From contig JALIZF010001881.1 of assembly GCA_029948255.1 (NCBI GenBank), positions 372,001 through 436,000 on the forward strand: a stretch of 64,000 nt of DNA, given 5' to 3'. Every line of letters begins with the position of its first letter. Position 1 is the first letter of the stretch. The notes below the pieces were generated by a model, which made no database searches, was not told the DNA's origin, and worked only from the letters and a program-made list of their open reading frames with translations. Below, in pieces: positions 11,425 to 24,593 of the stretch. This stretch comes from Telmatactis stephensoni. Lineage: Eukaryota > Cnidaria > Anthozoa > Actiniaria > Isophelliidae. The translations under genes and the position numbers were made by a program.

Positions 11425-13787
11425 ATGATTGCCCTTTTGACGTCAGCAGCAACTTTATTGTGTCTTGCCAATCACATGGTAGGCTTCACTGATGCCACAT
11501 GCTTCACTTCCCGCAAAGACCTTATCCTACAAGATCACGTGATCTTTTCTCTGACTCTTCCACACATTGGTGACTGTTGGCAGACATGTGAACAGGATGC
11601 TCGATGCCAAAGTCTAAACTATTTTGTGAAAAGTCTTCTCTGTGAGATCAACAACAGAACCATAGACCACGCACCCAAAGACGTAATCTATTTAGCAAAT
11701 ACTGCCTACTTTGATAATCCTTATCGAGGTGAGCAAATGGTATCTTATAAAGACAATGCAAAGACTAAACGGCTACAACGACCGTTCGCGGTGTCACTTC
11801 GGCGAAAAGCTCGATTTCGTCAGAATTCACTGTATAATATCAAATCATATATCGCTTGAAATCTGTTAAAACGTTAAAAATGATGATTTAATTTACTTTA
11901 TGACATATATACAATCTAACGTGGGCTCTGATTGGTTAGGGCAGTGTGTTTTATCAGAGTATAAACCACACTTTTTATGACTTTATTTTTTTCAGAATTG
12001 CGTGTGAATCGCTTCAGAGAAAGTTTGAAGAGAAAAGTCCTTCGTCATTTTTATGCCGAAGCCAAAGCAAAAGACGGCAAAACACCTCCGACATATAGAA
12101 TTTAAATTACTTTTGGTATTAAGGACGATAAAACTGGTGCATTATTGACGAAAATCGAGCGACCCAAAAATTTCGCCAAAACTTGCTTGAAATATGCCGC
12201 GCCACCTTAATTAGTTACATTACATTAATTATTGTTCATTGATTTAATTTTAGTTCTTACCATCTTAATAAGCTTATCTCAATTGTAAGTTGCTGTAGGT
12301 ACAACAAACAAAGTGCCAGCGGAATCCTGTGCTGAGATACTTAAGGTTGTTGGAAACGTCAGCGGTCGCTACTGGCTCATTGACCATGCGCAGTCAGGCT
12401 TGCCATTTCATGCATACTGCAACATGACAACCCTAGGTAAAAATAAAAAAGTACTCATATGGATATGGTTGTGGATGTGTCGATGTGGATGTCGATGATT
12501 AATGATTCCACATTTTCTTCATTTTATGAAGCTATCGGCAGACCTTTCCTTATTCCGTTAAATAATTGGTAATATCGTTTACAGATTTTAGTGTATGTTA
12601 CAACTCTAACTACTGTCAGAATGGTGGAGCCTGTGTGGAACAGGGAGATACTTATACATGTCGATGTTTGAGCGAATTCGTTGGAAACCACTGTGAAATT
12701 AGTAAGTATTACATCTCTAGTAGATGAGGATAGTTTTACCGATAGACTATTCACGACAAAAGATGAGAAAAGGTAAAGCTGGTTGGTCGGTTGGTCGGTC
12801 GATTGGTGAGTTTGAATTGGTGAATTGGTATATGGTGGTTGGTTAGTGGGTTAGTGGGTTACTTGATTTAACTTTGATTGGTGGATTAGTGAATTTTAAT
12901 TAAATTTCAATTAAAATTACTTGGTAGATTAGCGTGCTAGTTATTTGTTTGATTGTTTGATTGATCAATTTGTTTTTGTTTTAAAGGCTTACTAATAGTA
13001 ATAATTTTATATTTTCATAGAGTGTCCATCGTCAGCTCTGGGACTGAAGTCTGGGAAGATTCCAAACTCTGCTATAACTGCTTCCTCTGTCTGGGGCAGC
13101 GGTCACGAACCCTGGCGAGCCCGACTCCATAACTACCCTGCCATGCCATACGATGCCAATAAAGATACAGCGTCTTGGTCGGCCAGGACCAATCAAGCAG
13201 GGGAATACCTACAAATCGATCTTGGTGCCATGATGTATGTTACCATGGTAGCAACCCAAGGAAGACCATACTACAGTGGTCCCCAATACGTTACAAAGTA
13301 CAAGTTGTCTTATAAAAACAGCAGCAACATCTTTGTGGAATATCATGTAAATGGTGCAGTGAAGGTGAGAATGAATGTAATTGTTTTTCCTATTACAGTG
13401 GTGCTCATGGGAACAACTACCGTACGCGACACCCTTGGCCAGAAATTGGTGTCTGCTTACGTGCATGAGGTGCATGTTGATGGGAGGTTGAAAACGTAGA
13501 GGTTATCAGGAGAAGGGACCAATTTCTGTCAGTTTATGGAAGCTGATCGTTCCGTTTCATACTGATATGAAAACCACTTCTACCCACTTCTATCTTTGGA
13601 TTGCTTCTACCTTTACTTTCTCCTGTCTCACTAGGTTTTCCAAGGAAATACAGACATGAATACAGTCGTTTCCCATCATCTTCCTAAAGAGATCAAGACT
13701 CAATTCATACGATTTGTTGTCGTACAATGGGTTAACCACATCTCAATGAGAGCAGAAATTTATGGATGCCTAGTGTCAAAAAATTAA
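11425..13787 (+). CDS. Gene B, type I: secreted PAN, fibrinogen-like module, EGF, F5/8C protein
   Basis: Five exons: 11425-11728, 12299-12436, 12585-12701, 13021-13364, 13635-13787, all GT-AG. Joined length is 1056 nt, 351 residues. Residues 1-24 form a signal peptide (hydrophobic MIALLTSAATLLCL). A PAN/apple domain follows from C26, with GDCWQTC and NYFVKSLLC. Residues 102-147 match the start of a fibrinogen C-terminal domain (ESCAEIL, SGRYWLID, AYCNMTTLG), but the rest of that domain is absent. Residues 148-187 are an EGF domain with six Cys, one residue shorter than its paralogues because the CAG codon after CRC is missing. Residues 188-351 are F5/8C (GEYLQIDLG, VATQGRPY, EIYGC). The ATG was chosen because an upstream in-frame stop precedes it. 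The C-terminus is two residues longer than in gene D owing to an A-tract difference. A role in adhesion or extracellular recognition is inferred. Confidence 0.87.
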
Positions 13788-13919
13788 AGCAGACATGAAT
13801 ACTATGTTCATAAAATAGTGTCCAAATCTTTTTGATTTAAAGTCAGACAGACGTTTCGAGGTACGTCTCTCAGCCAGCATCAATGGTCCAGTCAGTCCTC
13901 AGAGTAGGGTTGGAAGATG

Positions 13920-13925
13920 AATAAA
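13920..13925 (+). terminator. Poly(A) signal candidate of gene B
   Basis: AATAAAGATCCTT lies about 130 bp after the stop. The same motif follows gene D at 29101. Confidence 0.5.
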
Positions 13926-15511
13926 GATCCTTTGTCTTCAGATCAAGGTGCCAACTTCGTGTGTTCTGTTGCTGTCTTTAGAGTGACACAACGATCAACG
14001 CTACTTAATGTCACTTTTGGGGGTTCTGAGAATCGTATCAGTGTCATGCACTGGCCGATGATGACTATGTAATATTCTGTTAACTGGAACTTTATTCGAG
14101 TAATCAAGGCAATTGCACTTGACCTGTAATATACTCGGTATTTTTCTCAGCTTATAAAACATGAGCGAAGCGGCTTCCATCCCGGACAATTAGGCGTACG
14201 CATAAAATAAGTAGTAGAATAAGCACAAAGTTTTCTACACATAAAATGAAGCTGCGAATAATATATCTGCACATAATGATACCAAATTACTAATGCATGG
14301 AGCCCTGCACTGTAACATTCAATTTGAAGGAAGACTGTTACCTCGGATTAAGTTTTCTGACACCAAATGAGCCTGCGAACATATTGCTTCAATATCAACA
14401 TATAGAAACATTGTCTGCGCATGCGTTTATTTTGCAATTCGTTTGCATATCGAACACAAGAAAGTTTATGTTAAAAAGTAATATTTTGTTGGCGATCTCA
14501 ATCTTAAAAATTGTGTTCAGGTACTGCAATGCAGAGACGTTACCAGCCTACCTACTGCTATGACCTAAAGTACTTTTGACTGCGAGAATCTGGAGCTGAT
14601 TAATTTGCATTTCAGATAAAATTTCTTGTAATGCACGTTGAAAATTCGACATCTTAGACAGCCTGCATCAAGAAAAAAAAATTAAAATATGAGCTTTATC
14701 CACGTTTACTTTTTGTACTAATTCAATGCTTGGTCATAAAACATGGTCCGCGGGTAAGATTGCAAGCAGTTTTGGTAGCGTGGTTTCAAGCACTCTTTAC
14801 TCGAGTCAACATGCGAATTCTAGTGAGCTACTTATTCTTTACAATTAAGAAACATATTCAAAATGGTTTCATACGAAATGACTCCCATACCCTCCCTAAT
14901 TTTCAAGTAAACAATTTTTTTTCTAGACAGATGTAGTAAATGATAAAACATAAGGTCAAATTTATGGAATTTCCAAACCTGACCATACAACTCGCTGGGC
15001 AAAATTTTATTCGATTTATCAGGGCTTTGCGTTACTGATGCACTTGCCGTTCGCTACAAATCAATTACTGGAGGACTTAGCCCAGACTGGCAACATTCCA
15101 CAAGACTAATGCTATATCCGAACGTATTGGAAAGAAACTACGCGATCAAAGAGTTCCCCGCTTCACCCAAACACCTGCTACAATGCTACATATTTGTCAT
15201 ATTAACACAACATAATTGTTTACAAAATCCAGGAGATGCTGACAGTTTACTTTTTACTTTTTATAATGTTTTCTTGAAAACAATTACAGGTACTTAATTC
15301 TAGAAAAAAAATTTCAAAAAAAAAAGAAAGCTATAGAAATCTTGCAGAGGAAAATTTATGTTGGATATTCAAATTTAGAAGGATCTATATATACTTGATT
15401 CAAAAGACGTATAGACGGTCTAGATCTGATCTGAGATCTGAATTTGAATGTGAATCATTGAGAATTCAGGTTAACTCAGGCTTACATCTCAGGAGCGGTT
15501 TATGAAGACGA
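13926..15511 (+). repeat. Intergenic region B-C, paralogous to 29107-31474
   Basis: Shared tracts such as CTTCGTG, GTGTCATGCA-like, CCGATGATAACTATGTAATATTCT and CACCTGCTACA mark it as the spacer of the dimeric unit. The segment about 14727-14855 is present in unit 2 in inverted orientation (30142-30285). No gene is seen. Confidence 0.65.
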
Positions 15512-15608
15512 GTTGTCTCTGGTAACCTGGATAACTCTTTTTTTCTTTTTCTTCTTTTTTTCCCGGGGGACACAAAACAAAAGAGGTAGCCCGGCTACCA
15601 GGGACAAC
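15512..15608. repeat. Hairpin (MITE-like) just upstream of gene C promoter
   Basis: GTTGTCTCTGGTAACCTGG at the left is mirrored by TAGCCCGGCTACCAGGGACAAC at the right, around a pyrimidine tract with CCCGGGGGACA. The equivalent hairpin precedes gene E (31475-31570). A related longer copy is at 40031-40168, sharing GGATAACTCTTTT and CAAAAGAG. Confidence 0.65.
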
Positions 15609-15636
15609 ATGCAGCCCCTAAGAGAAACCATTGAAC

Positions 15637-15644
15637 TATAACAA
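15637..15644 (+). promoter_or_regulatory. Putative TATA box of gene C
   Basis: TATAACAA within CATTGAACTATAACAACTTT, about 100 bp before the ATG and about 30 bp after the hairpin. Conserved in gene E (TATAATAA, 31595). Confidence 0.45.
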
Positions 15645-15737
15645 CTTTTCACAACAATGGTCTAGCTCGAAGCAGCTAAAAACTAAATTTGGCATCAGAA
15701 AAAGAATTCACGGACAGAATTATCACAGACAAACATT

Positions 15738-18700
15738 ATGAGATCCGCCCTAATCTTTCTTCTAACGTCGCTACTACGTTTTGAATTGGCTTCTTCCACC
15801 AAATGTCTGTCGACATACCAACAAAATAGTTTCGTCTTGCGAAACAACTTCTTGGGGTCATTACTAGTTCAAAACAAAAACGAGTGCACCAAGAAATGTA
15901 CGTCCAACATGGGCTGCTTCAGTGTCAACTACTACAAGAAGAATAAACTGTGCGAGCTGAACAAGGCAACTCATCTCTCAAGTCCTGTCGATTTAGTCTA
16001 CGACGAGGAAGGGACTTATATCAAGTTAAAGGAAGAAGATGTTTGCAGTGACAAATATTGCAGTACGGGCAAAATATGTGTGATAATCAAACCAACTTAT
16101 AAGGAAATCTGTAGAGGTAGGTGAAGTAAATGAAGCAAATATTTTATCAATAGACTTCATTTGCTCGCTTTAAACTTTTCCCTCACAATAGTTTTATAGG
16201 ACTTGAAATTCGTTTCTGAGACGCTTCAGTAATTAAAAAATCACGAAAGTTTTTTTTCCAAAAGGTTTGTAATGGGAATTCATGTAAGACAAACAAATAA
16301 GGTCTCTTGGAACTTTTAAGCCACTACCGAAATCAGATATTCTATTAAATATTCTATAGATGAAAACAATGGAACTCGCATACTGATTTTTGCCGAGGGA
16401 AGAAAAAATAGAGAAAAAATCCTCGTGATAGAGGACAGAACAACATATCAAATAAACTATAAGCCGGTTCACATGTGAGCAAAACCAGGGGTTGAACATG
16501 GACAGAAGAAGTGAAAGTAGAGTGGTGAACCATGCACATGTATTCATGAATCGATCGGTGCATCAAAACATCGAATATCCAATAGGACGAATTAAAGATT
16601 CACGTCAGGCATAAATGACATTTAAGTAGATGGTAAAACGGGACTCTTTTACAGTGACCTTCGTGTTTTCAACAATTTTTCATCAAATTGGGAAGTATTT
16701 CAGTTTTAGAGCTAGGTAGCTTAATAAATGTTGCGTTTAATTTTTGCACGCTAAAAGTTAGCATTGACGTCATAACAGATGGTTACATTTCTCGAGAAAA
16801 TTGGGATCACTTCAAAAGGTTCGCAGTGGAAGAAACATATTTGGAATAATGTTCTCTACAATTTAACAATTTAATGATACGACAATATATGGCTGAGTGA
16901 TAAAAGTTTTTTTTTTTTTTGTTAAAATGACGTTGATCGTGATTATTCACGACAGATGTTTTTAATGAACGAGGCTGAACATTTTGGTCTACCAACTCTA
17001 TTTGGAAAATTTTTAGACTACGTCAATATTGAATTATCTGTCCATTATTACATGATTAAGCCTGTTTTCTTTGTTATTGTAGGGCTTTATATCCCTGTTT
17101 TTATGAATTCAAGGGCGCGCTGTATCGACACCTAGTAACAAACGTCTGCGCATGTTCGTAGTCACGTCTTCGTACTTTGTACACTATGCAAGCTCGCTTT
17201 TACGCTTGCCTTCAACAATGGTTTCCACAAAATGCATGTTAAAACTTAAGGTCAATTCTTGAAACTTAAGGACAGTATTCACAGTATGTTTATGCAATAC
17301 AGGTGAAGCAGAATGCATGTGAAGAATTTGCAACGTTGCAATCAAGTTTCATAGTTTGTTCAGTCAGGCTTAAGACTATTTAATTAAGGCACAGGGGTTC
17401 CCAGACCTTAACAGTTTGGGTTTCCTGTCGTCTTCGAATTAATACAAGGTAATGTATGTAGTGATTTTCAGGTAAAAAATATCTTGGAAAAAAAGCGTTA
17501 ATTCACTTGGAGATGAGTTCTATTAGAAGAAAAGCCTTTCTATTTCTCCAAAATGGATAGATTTGTGTGAGAGATCTGCAACAGCCTCTTAAATAACTGA
17601 TGACAGCTTTTAGCTGCTTTGCACAGTTCCCCGCGTGCATATATTTACACAAGGGAAGACAGCTTTTTCTGGCGATCGCTCAAAATGTCACTTAACAAAT
17701 AAAAACTTTCTATTTAACTACATAAGGACATACAAATATATGAATTCTGCTTTGTAAAGAAGCATTATAACGAAATAATGAGAAATATATAAGAAATTCG
17801 ACATTTATTATCAGTAAATTTGAGCAGAATTTAAGCAGAAGTTGCCTGAACACTTATTAACCTAGAGTAATTAAAGAAAATAATAATAATCACCTTTCTA
17901 TTCAATTTTACCACCTACATATATATATGTATTGTCTTTGCTTTTATCTCTCTTTTGATGTAATTCAATCATTATCTGTTTCTTTTAGATTGTTCATCAG
18001 CTCTGGGAATGAAGTCTGGGAAGATTCCAAACTCTGCTATAACCGCTTCCTCTGTCTGGGAGAGCGGTCATGAACCCTGGCGAGCCCGACTCCATAACTT
18101 CCCTGCCATGCCATACGATAACCTTAAGGATGTAGGCTGTTGGGTGGCCGAGACCAATCAAGCAGGGGAATACCTACAAATCGATCTTGGTGCCATGACG
18201 TATGTTACCATGGTAGCAACCCAAGGAAGACCGTACATGGGTGACCAATACGTCACAAAGTACAAGTTATCTTATAAAAACAGCAGCAACATCTTTGTGG
18301 AATATCATGTAAATGGTGTGGTAAAGGTGAGATGTGCGACGTTATTATTTATACTATTGTTACTATGATGAAGTCAACAGGTGTAATTACTATTATAATA
18401 ATAATTGTAGATGTCATGTATAAATATTTTTTTGTGAACGTCGCGTTTGAGAGCAAAACGTATGTCCGCCATTACTGACCTGAAAATGTCAGATCTGGCA
18501 TTCCGGAAATATATTTACTTTTACGTCCGTCTGCCTAAAATGGATTTATACGTGGCGCTCATTTCCTAATTAAAGGATATACCGGGAATCTCTGTGTGTA
18601 TGTGTGTGTCCACTGTTATTTTCTCTTGCTTTCAGTCAACTGGGAAAAAGGCACGGTCCCGGCACGACACGCGCGGTTACGGAAGGAATTTCAAATGTTT

Positions 18701-19024
18701 TATAGACATTACGTCAAATAATAATAATATATAATTTATTAACTTATATAGAGCGGATTTTCCATGACTTGATCAAATGCGCCTGGTAATAATTACACGG
18801 TCAGGGTACGGTGCGGTCCGTTTCACACTTATACGAAAACTATTCTCATTTTCTCACTTTGTCTTTTCTTACTATAGGTTTTTACGGGAAATACGGACAT
18901 GAACACAGTTGTTTCACATCATCTTCCTGAGAAGATCAAGACTCAATTCATACGATTTGTTGCCGTGCAATGGGTCATCCACATCTCAATGAGGGCAGAA
19001 GTATATGGATGCCCATTGGCATAA
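15738..19024 (+). CDS. Gene C, type II: secreted PAN, Cys-rich linker, F5/8C protein
   Basis: Three exons: 15738-16116, 17989-18326, 18878-19024; 864 nt, 287 residues. Residues 1-19 are a signal peptide (ALIFLLTSLL). A PAN domain begins at C23 (ECTKKC, CFSVNYYKKNKLCEL). A Cys-rich segment at about residues 101-125 (VCSDKYCSTGKIC, EIC) resembles the start of follistatin-like or EGF-like modules; this is a weak match. The F5/8C domain follows directly, without fibrinogen-like or EGF exons. The intron after exon 1 is phase 1, so the acceptor exon is interchangeable with that of type I. This copy has an extra Cys in the second variable loop (GCWVAET, where paralogues have Ser). The large first intron carries repeats only. 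An adhesive or recognition role outside the cell is inferred. Confidence 0.85.
17125..17295. mobile_element. Half copy of the 7111-7432 MITE in the first intron of gene C
   Basis: Reverse-complement match to about 7280-7430, including AACGTCTGCGCATG, GTCACGTCTTCGT and AACTTAAGGTCAATTCTTGAAACTTA. The gene E intron lacks it at the same place. Confidence 0.65.
18640..18845. mobile_element. Degenerate MITE with a second insertion, F5/8C intron of gene C
   Basis: Same old element as at 1470-1610. It is interrupted at about 18716-18785 by a tract (AATTTATTAACTTATATAGAGCGG...GATCAAATGCGC) that recurs in reverse at about 38700-38765 in gene E. Confidence 0.6.
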
Positions 19025-19059
19025 AGAAGAATAACACAGAATTCAAAAGTAGCCAAACC

Positions 19060-20050
19060 ACTTTGATTTAGAGACGTTTCGAGACGCGTCTCTTCATCAA
19101 TGTTAGGATCTGAGTAGAGTTGATTTCCTGTAAACTAAAATTTGCAACAGTGGAAAATTTAAGAAATCATGTAAATTCGATCACAAATAATCAATCAGTA
19201 TGTTATCTACGATTACAATAAAGATGATTTACCTTGTCTAGCAACATAAAACTTGAACAAGAATGCTTGTACTCTTGATCCACACTGAATTAAACTGTTT
19301 CGGTTCCTCGTTGTGGGAAGCCTACTTAGGATTGAAAGAATGCACGTCCATCAGAAACTGGCTTTTATTTCTTGAACTAGTACTTGTATTTGCTGTTACA
19401 GCACTGTTTTCAGCTACACATCTACAGCATCTAGTCAAAACTTTGTGGTAGTAGATTCTGATGAACTTCAATTCAAATGAGATTTTGTTGCAAAAAAGGT
19501 GGAAGAAAAGACTTCTTAATGTTACTCTAGCACGCTAGTCCTTTCAACAAAACTTAACCCATCGATCACTTGATCATAAAAAAAACTACTTACGGGGAGG
19601 GGGTACAAACGAAAGGGGAATATATGACTATGCTAAATGTAAACTAAACACAAGAGGAACAACTTGGATTTGAACAATTTAATTGTGGGACATGCAATTT
19701 TGGGAAGAATTTCAGGATATGTCTAACACCTAAACGGAGGCTACACAAACAACTGGCACGTTCTTCCCTTCTATCTACCATGTTGTATCCAGTTACGTCA
19801 TGACCGGATGTGCAGAGCGATATTCTGAAAATATCCCATTTAAGTTAATGAACGCGCCCTGGCATATACCCAACATGCAACATGTTCCTGCTGTAATACT
19901 GTAATCCAGAACTGTTTCTAAAGTTATTGAGGCATTTTTTATCGCAATGATATAAGTCGCTATTGCTTCCAACATGTATTGAATCACTTTTATATCCATA
20001 TCACAGTTATCCCTATAAAAATGTGTCGTTCGCACGGCCATGAAGTCCAT
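19060..20050 (+). repeat. 3' flank of gene C, paralogous to that of gene A
   Basis: Matches 2010-2420 from about 19195 to 19950. AATAAA-like sequence at about 19216 could serve polyadenylation. No gene is seen. Confidence 0.6.
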
Positions 20051-20278
20051 GTTTATATTTTGGCAGTTTACCTTATCTGGAAGTCAACGTAGATTTGTTT
20101 TTGTTGATCTTCTTACAATTTGGAGCCTCAAACTGTCAAAATCCCACCATAACATGCACATATTGTAGCAAAGAAACTCATCACATTGTCCACCATCTTG
20201 AAATTAGCTTAGAAACCTAGCTTTTAGGTAAACAGGAAGCCCAATAGTAGAAACACAGGGAGCCCGCGCGAACGACAA

Positions 20279-20967
20279 AACCGGATGCAGTTTAATTTTC
20301 GTCTTACCCTACTCCCGTGCGTCACAAATTTGAACGAGTAGGATTTGAAAGATTTGAGCTTTTTAAAATCCCACGATCGAGTTCAAATTTATTCCAAATT
20401 ACACGAGAAAGCCATATGATTTCCTATTAATAATAAACATGAAAAAATTATAGAAAGCAACAAGTTTTTCTCATCTTACTAGGCCAAGTTCAGACGTCGT
20501 ACTTTTGCTGCGTCGAATCTAATAGTTGTATTTTGTAGATGAGAAGTGCGGCTTCTGGACCAAATGAATTTGACAAATTTGATTCAAACTGAACTTTTCA
20601 ATTTAATGCTTAATCAAATCTGTTAAATACTATAGGTTCAGCGAAAAGTTTTGCCAATGAAACCTAAGCGCACGCTCGATGACGTGTGATGTGTGAGTAG
20701 CGCGCGCATTTCCGCTAAAATTTCATTCAAAAGCACAACAAAATTCTCAACGTTTTTGCTTTTTTTCCATCCAAATCATGCTTTTGTGATCAGAATATAC
20801 ATACTTTTGATGCTAGATAATGTGAACAACAGCAGAACTAAGAAAACTTTGATTTTAACGCTGTTTTTGAAAACTCAAATCTACACTAAACGGTTCTCTG
20901 GATCAGAAGTGTCGAATTATGACGCACGGGAGTATAGGGTAAGACGAAAATTAAACTGCATCCGGTT
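20279..20967. mobile_element. 689-bp non-autonomous DNA transposon between units 1 and 2
   Basis: Terminal inverted repeats of about 45 bp: AACCGGATGCAGTTTAATTT at the left and its complement at the right, continuing through CTTACCCTACTCCCGTGCGTCA. No transposase and no clear target duplication were seen. Confidence 0.75.
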
Positions 20968-21039
20968 ACTAAAAATAGCCCAACCGGGAATTATCATGGC
21001 ACGCGCGGTATTAACAAGTTTCCCTCTCTTATTTATGCT

Positions 21040-24000
21040 CTCTTGGTAAAACCCACATCAAAATCCTTTGTTCAGTTCAGTATTTGGTAGGCGGGAAGTG
21101 AATGGCATGGAAATTAAGTAAGTTCAAGTACGAGTTTAGTTGTTAGTTGACCCATCCAGGAATCAGTTAGTAGCATTTTAGTACATCTCTGGCTCATGTT
21201 TTCTCCATTATCTGCAGTTTATTATACGTTTTTAGGATAGAAATATTACAATAGATTGTCTAAATCTTTCTTCGCATTTACATTTCCAAGCGCCATTTTA
21301 ATTTGTTGACATGAGTATAGAGGACATCTCCATGTTCCTACATTGAAATTTCACATGCAAAATGACCAATTACACGTGAAATTTCATGTCAAAATTTAAG
21401 AGGAATTTGTTATTTATGATATTAGTCTAAGCTTCACATTTTTCGTATATTGAAACAAACTCCTGCAACGTGGCCATTCAATTTGTTTATAATCCCCAGG
21501 TGATTAAAGACGGCCATTGGACTCCACTTAGTTCTATATATTACCATTATCACTAATCATAACTATCACAATTTCCGCAAGTTCTTCCGCGAAAAAAATA
21601 TTTTTAATGAAAACCTCAATAAATAGGAAGACAAACTGATCTATTTTGGATGATATGAACTGGTGTTGCTATAGTTATTTGGATTAATGTAATGAATGGC
21701 TAGTTAAATTGAAAGCAGTGGCATGATTCGCTTATGCAGCTGTCCGATTACAGGGTTTCCAACTACGACTAATTTGGCAATTGTAACTTCAAGATTAGTT
21801 AGTCAAAAAATTAAATAGCCGTCTTTCAGCAGTAAAAATTGAAAAGCTACGATTAAGTATGCATGACAAGTTGTCTACTATTAGTCAACGAATATTTGTT
21901 TTATGGTGCTGATATTAGTATGGCCGAAGCTCTTAATCAAACTAGGACGCTTCAGTGTTCGGCCACGCACGTAAACCGTTATAAGTCTTGCGTATTTTAA
22001 CTTTCATGTATTGCGTGGAATTAGGGTGACCGTCGCTCGAAGACCCCATAGACCAGCCATAATTTCAGGACTCGATTTTTTGCGCATAGGGTGACTTACT
22101 TTGAGGGCCACCGTAATTTGGATACAATGTTGACGGTAACAAAACAGCTTGAGTATTTTCTTCGTAAAGCAGTGGCAAACTCAGTGTGACAATGTGAAAT
22201 AAAAGCGTGTACTTCGCACTAGCTGTTTTAATAGTTTACTCTGAAATACTTGTCGTTTGCGTTTGGTGAAATAATTACTGATCGAACCACCAGCTGCCAA
22301 CGAGAGAAAGTTTCATTGATAGGCACATTGACAACAGCCCCGGAAATCAGCCAATAGAATATTTTTCCGTCTATTGTTCCAGCTCATTCTGTTGAAGTCA
22401 TGCAAAGCTTAAACTTTGTGTTAGCTACATATAACCGATATATTTTCAGTGTCTTTCTAAAAATCTGCTAGAGTGAATATATTTTGTTTGTTTTGCGTCT
22501 TTATGGCGTTTTGAAACACGATGCAAGGAAATTAGAGCTTGCCAAATCGTTGTCTTGAAATGAAAGATACTGTTTCATGGCTGAGCCCCAAAAGATACTG
22601 AAACGGTGAGTAGAACGTGTTTTCTTAGGCGAAATACGATATTACATTATATTACAATATTACTTACAAAACGATACGTCGGAGTTGTTGGAGGAAATAT
22701 GGTCACAGTATAGAAAGACTGAATGTTTTTTTCAACACTAACGCCCATTGATCATAATTTTTTTTTTCAAAGTCAGCCACAAAGACTAATTTCTTTTTCA
22801 AAAAGTAACTTCTGTATCAGACTTCGCATGAGATAAAAACGATAGTCAATCTCAAGGTTACCAGACTAGTGAACATTCATATATTCTGTAAGCACAAATG
22901 AATATTCTTGGCCAATAATCAATATTAATAATCATGATATGGCAATTGTGCTGCAAAATATAGATAGATTTGTCCTCATTCAAGAAGCCGAGTTGTCATT
23001 TCGTCGTTATTTAGATTATAATTATCCATTTAATAGAATTATATTCAAATCAACAGTTTTGGGGAAAGGTCTCATTTATCACCTCATCAAAATTTTGAGA
23101 GTCAATATTTTGTATGCAAGTCCTTTTAGGCTTAATTGAAGAAGAAAATTGAATCAAATGCCACCAAAAATTTTTGTTTTGGATAAAAGACCATCGATTT
23201 CGTAAATATTTCCGAGCAGATTTACTGTAACTTGACACGTTTTGTCACAAGTTTTGAACAAAAAATGAAGTGGCAGGTTTTGATGTATCATTGCAGTTAA
23301 TGAAAAAAGTTAAAAGATAAATAAAATAAAATAAAATAACAACAGCTTTGCTGTTTTTCCGCTATGTTTATTTAGATAGCAACTTTAATTTATGCTGAAC
23401 TGAGCCAAAGTTCTTGCAAAATTTACTCGAGATAAATTTATTAAGGTACAAGAACCTATAAGGCGCCTATCAATCCTCTGAATTTAAAGTAGGCAATTGT
23501 TAAAAAATCATCTATTTCACTTTCCCTGCAGACTATCAAATCACTTTCTAATTAACGAACCGGACTGTAAGGGGAATAAATCTCTATGAATAACAAAGAA
23601 TTCGACGACAATTTGTATACAAACATTAGCACCTTTAATTTTTCAAAAAATAAACGTCTAATATGTGCATGTGAATCTAGTCAAAAGCTCTAAGGGGCAT
23701 GAAGCTTATGTTTATAATTAAAATGGCTGTCTAAAAAGATCAGTTAATATATATGCGTGGTATCTATCATCGATAGCTGTAAAACAAAGGCATATATATG
23801 ATATACTATTTAATAACTTGAAACTGAAAACAAGAGCAAAAAATCTAATTAAGAAAAAATGAAGAAGAAAAAGAAGAGAGGCAGAAAAAGGAAACAAATA
23901 TTTCTCGGCTATGGTCGCTGCCTATAACAGAATGGTGAATGTAAATAGTTTTTCGAAATACAGGTGTATAGATAATATGAGAACATATATAGCAAATAAT

Positions 24001-24585
24001 TTAATTGGGCTTTACATGTATAGAAAATATGAACATTTGAGAAGATTTCAAATGTTAAGGACCGGTCAGTATTACGAGCAACAAAATCGTGCAACTTGTG
24101 TTGCGTTGCTCGTATTACCACCCCACGCACAACAAATTAAATTTTCGTTGTTGCACAAAGTAGAAACACTGTCTACTTTTTGCAACAAAGAAATTTTGCT
24201 GCGCGCGGGGTGGTAATACAAGCAACATTTGTTCTTCATTTGAAAACGCACTTTTTTCCCTTCTGTTTTCTCACATTGCACTAAAGAAAAACACCAGTTT
24301 AGTGTGGACGGAACGTCAAACTGTTTACAGTTATTCGATTAAATTTCAAAACGTATTTAGATCTGTTTTTTCTCCTCCTCGTTTTCGACTCTAAAACGGC
24401 GTTTTGTTATACAAAAGGAAACCGTGGCCTTAGTGTGGGTTGAAAAACTCTGACTAGTTGCAGATTGAAGTCGCTTTTTTTTTGTTTTTGTTTTTTTTTT
24501 TGTTTTTTTTTGTCTGGTTTTGTTTTTGATATCTGAGGAAGAACTGATGGCCATGACCTGAGGGAAAGATGTCTTTTTCGAACAG
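21040..24585 (+). repeat. Unit 2 upstream block of the tandem array
   Basis: Collinear with 6965-11319, but without the insertions at 7111, 8637 and 9589. It is the empty-site reference for these. Small ORFs here are not conserved between units. Confidence 0.8.
24105..24226. mobile_element. Palindromic MITE
   Basis: GTTGCTCGTATTACCACCCC and GGGGTGGTAATACAAGCAAC are inverted ends. The interior is also palindromic (GTTGCACAAAGTAGA against TCTACTTTTTGCAAC). Absent from unit 1. Confidence 0.75.
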
Positions 24586-24593
24586 TATAAAAT
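24586..24593 (+). promoter_or_regulatory. Putative TATA box of gene D
   Basis: TATAAAAT about 100 bp before the ATG, the best TATA match among the type I copies. The preceding GATGGCCATGACCTG is also conserved with gene B. Confidence 0.55.

Noticed and set aside
20693..21049. 118-codon plus-strand ORF
   Set aside because: It lies mostly in the non-autonomous transposon 20279-20967, has no recognisable domain and runs past its end.
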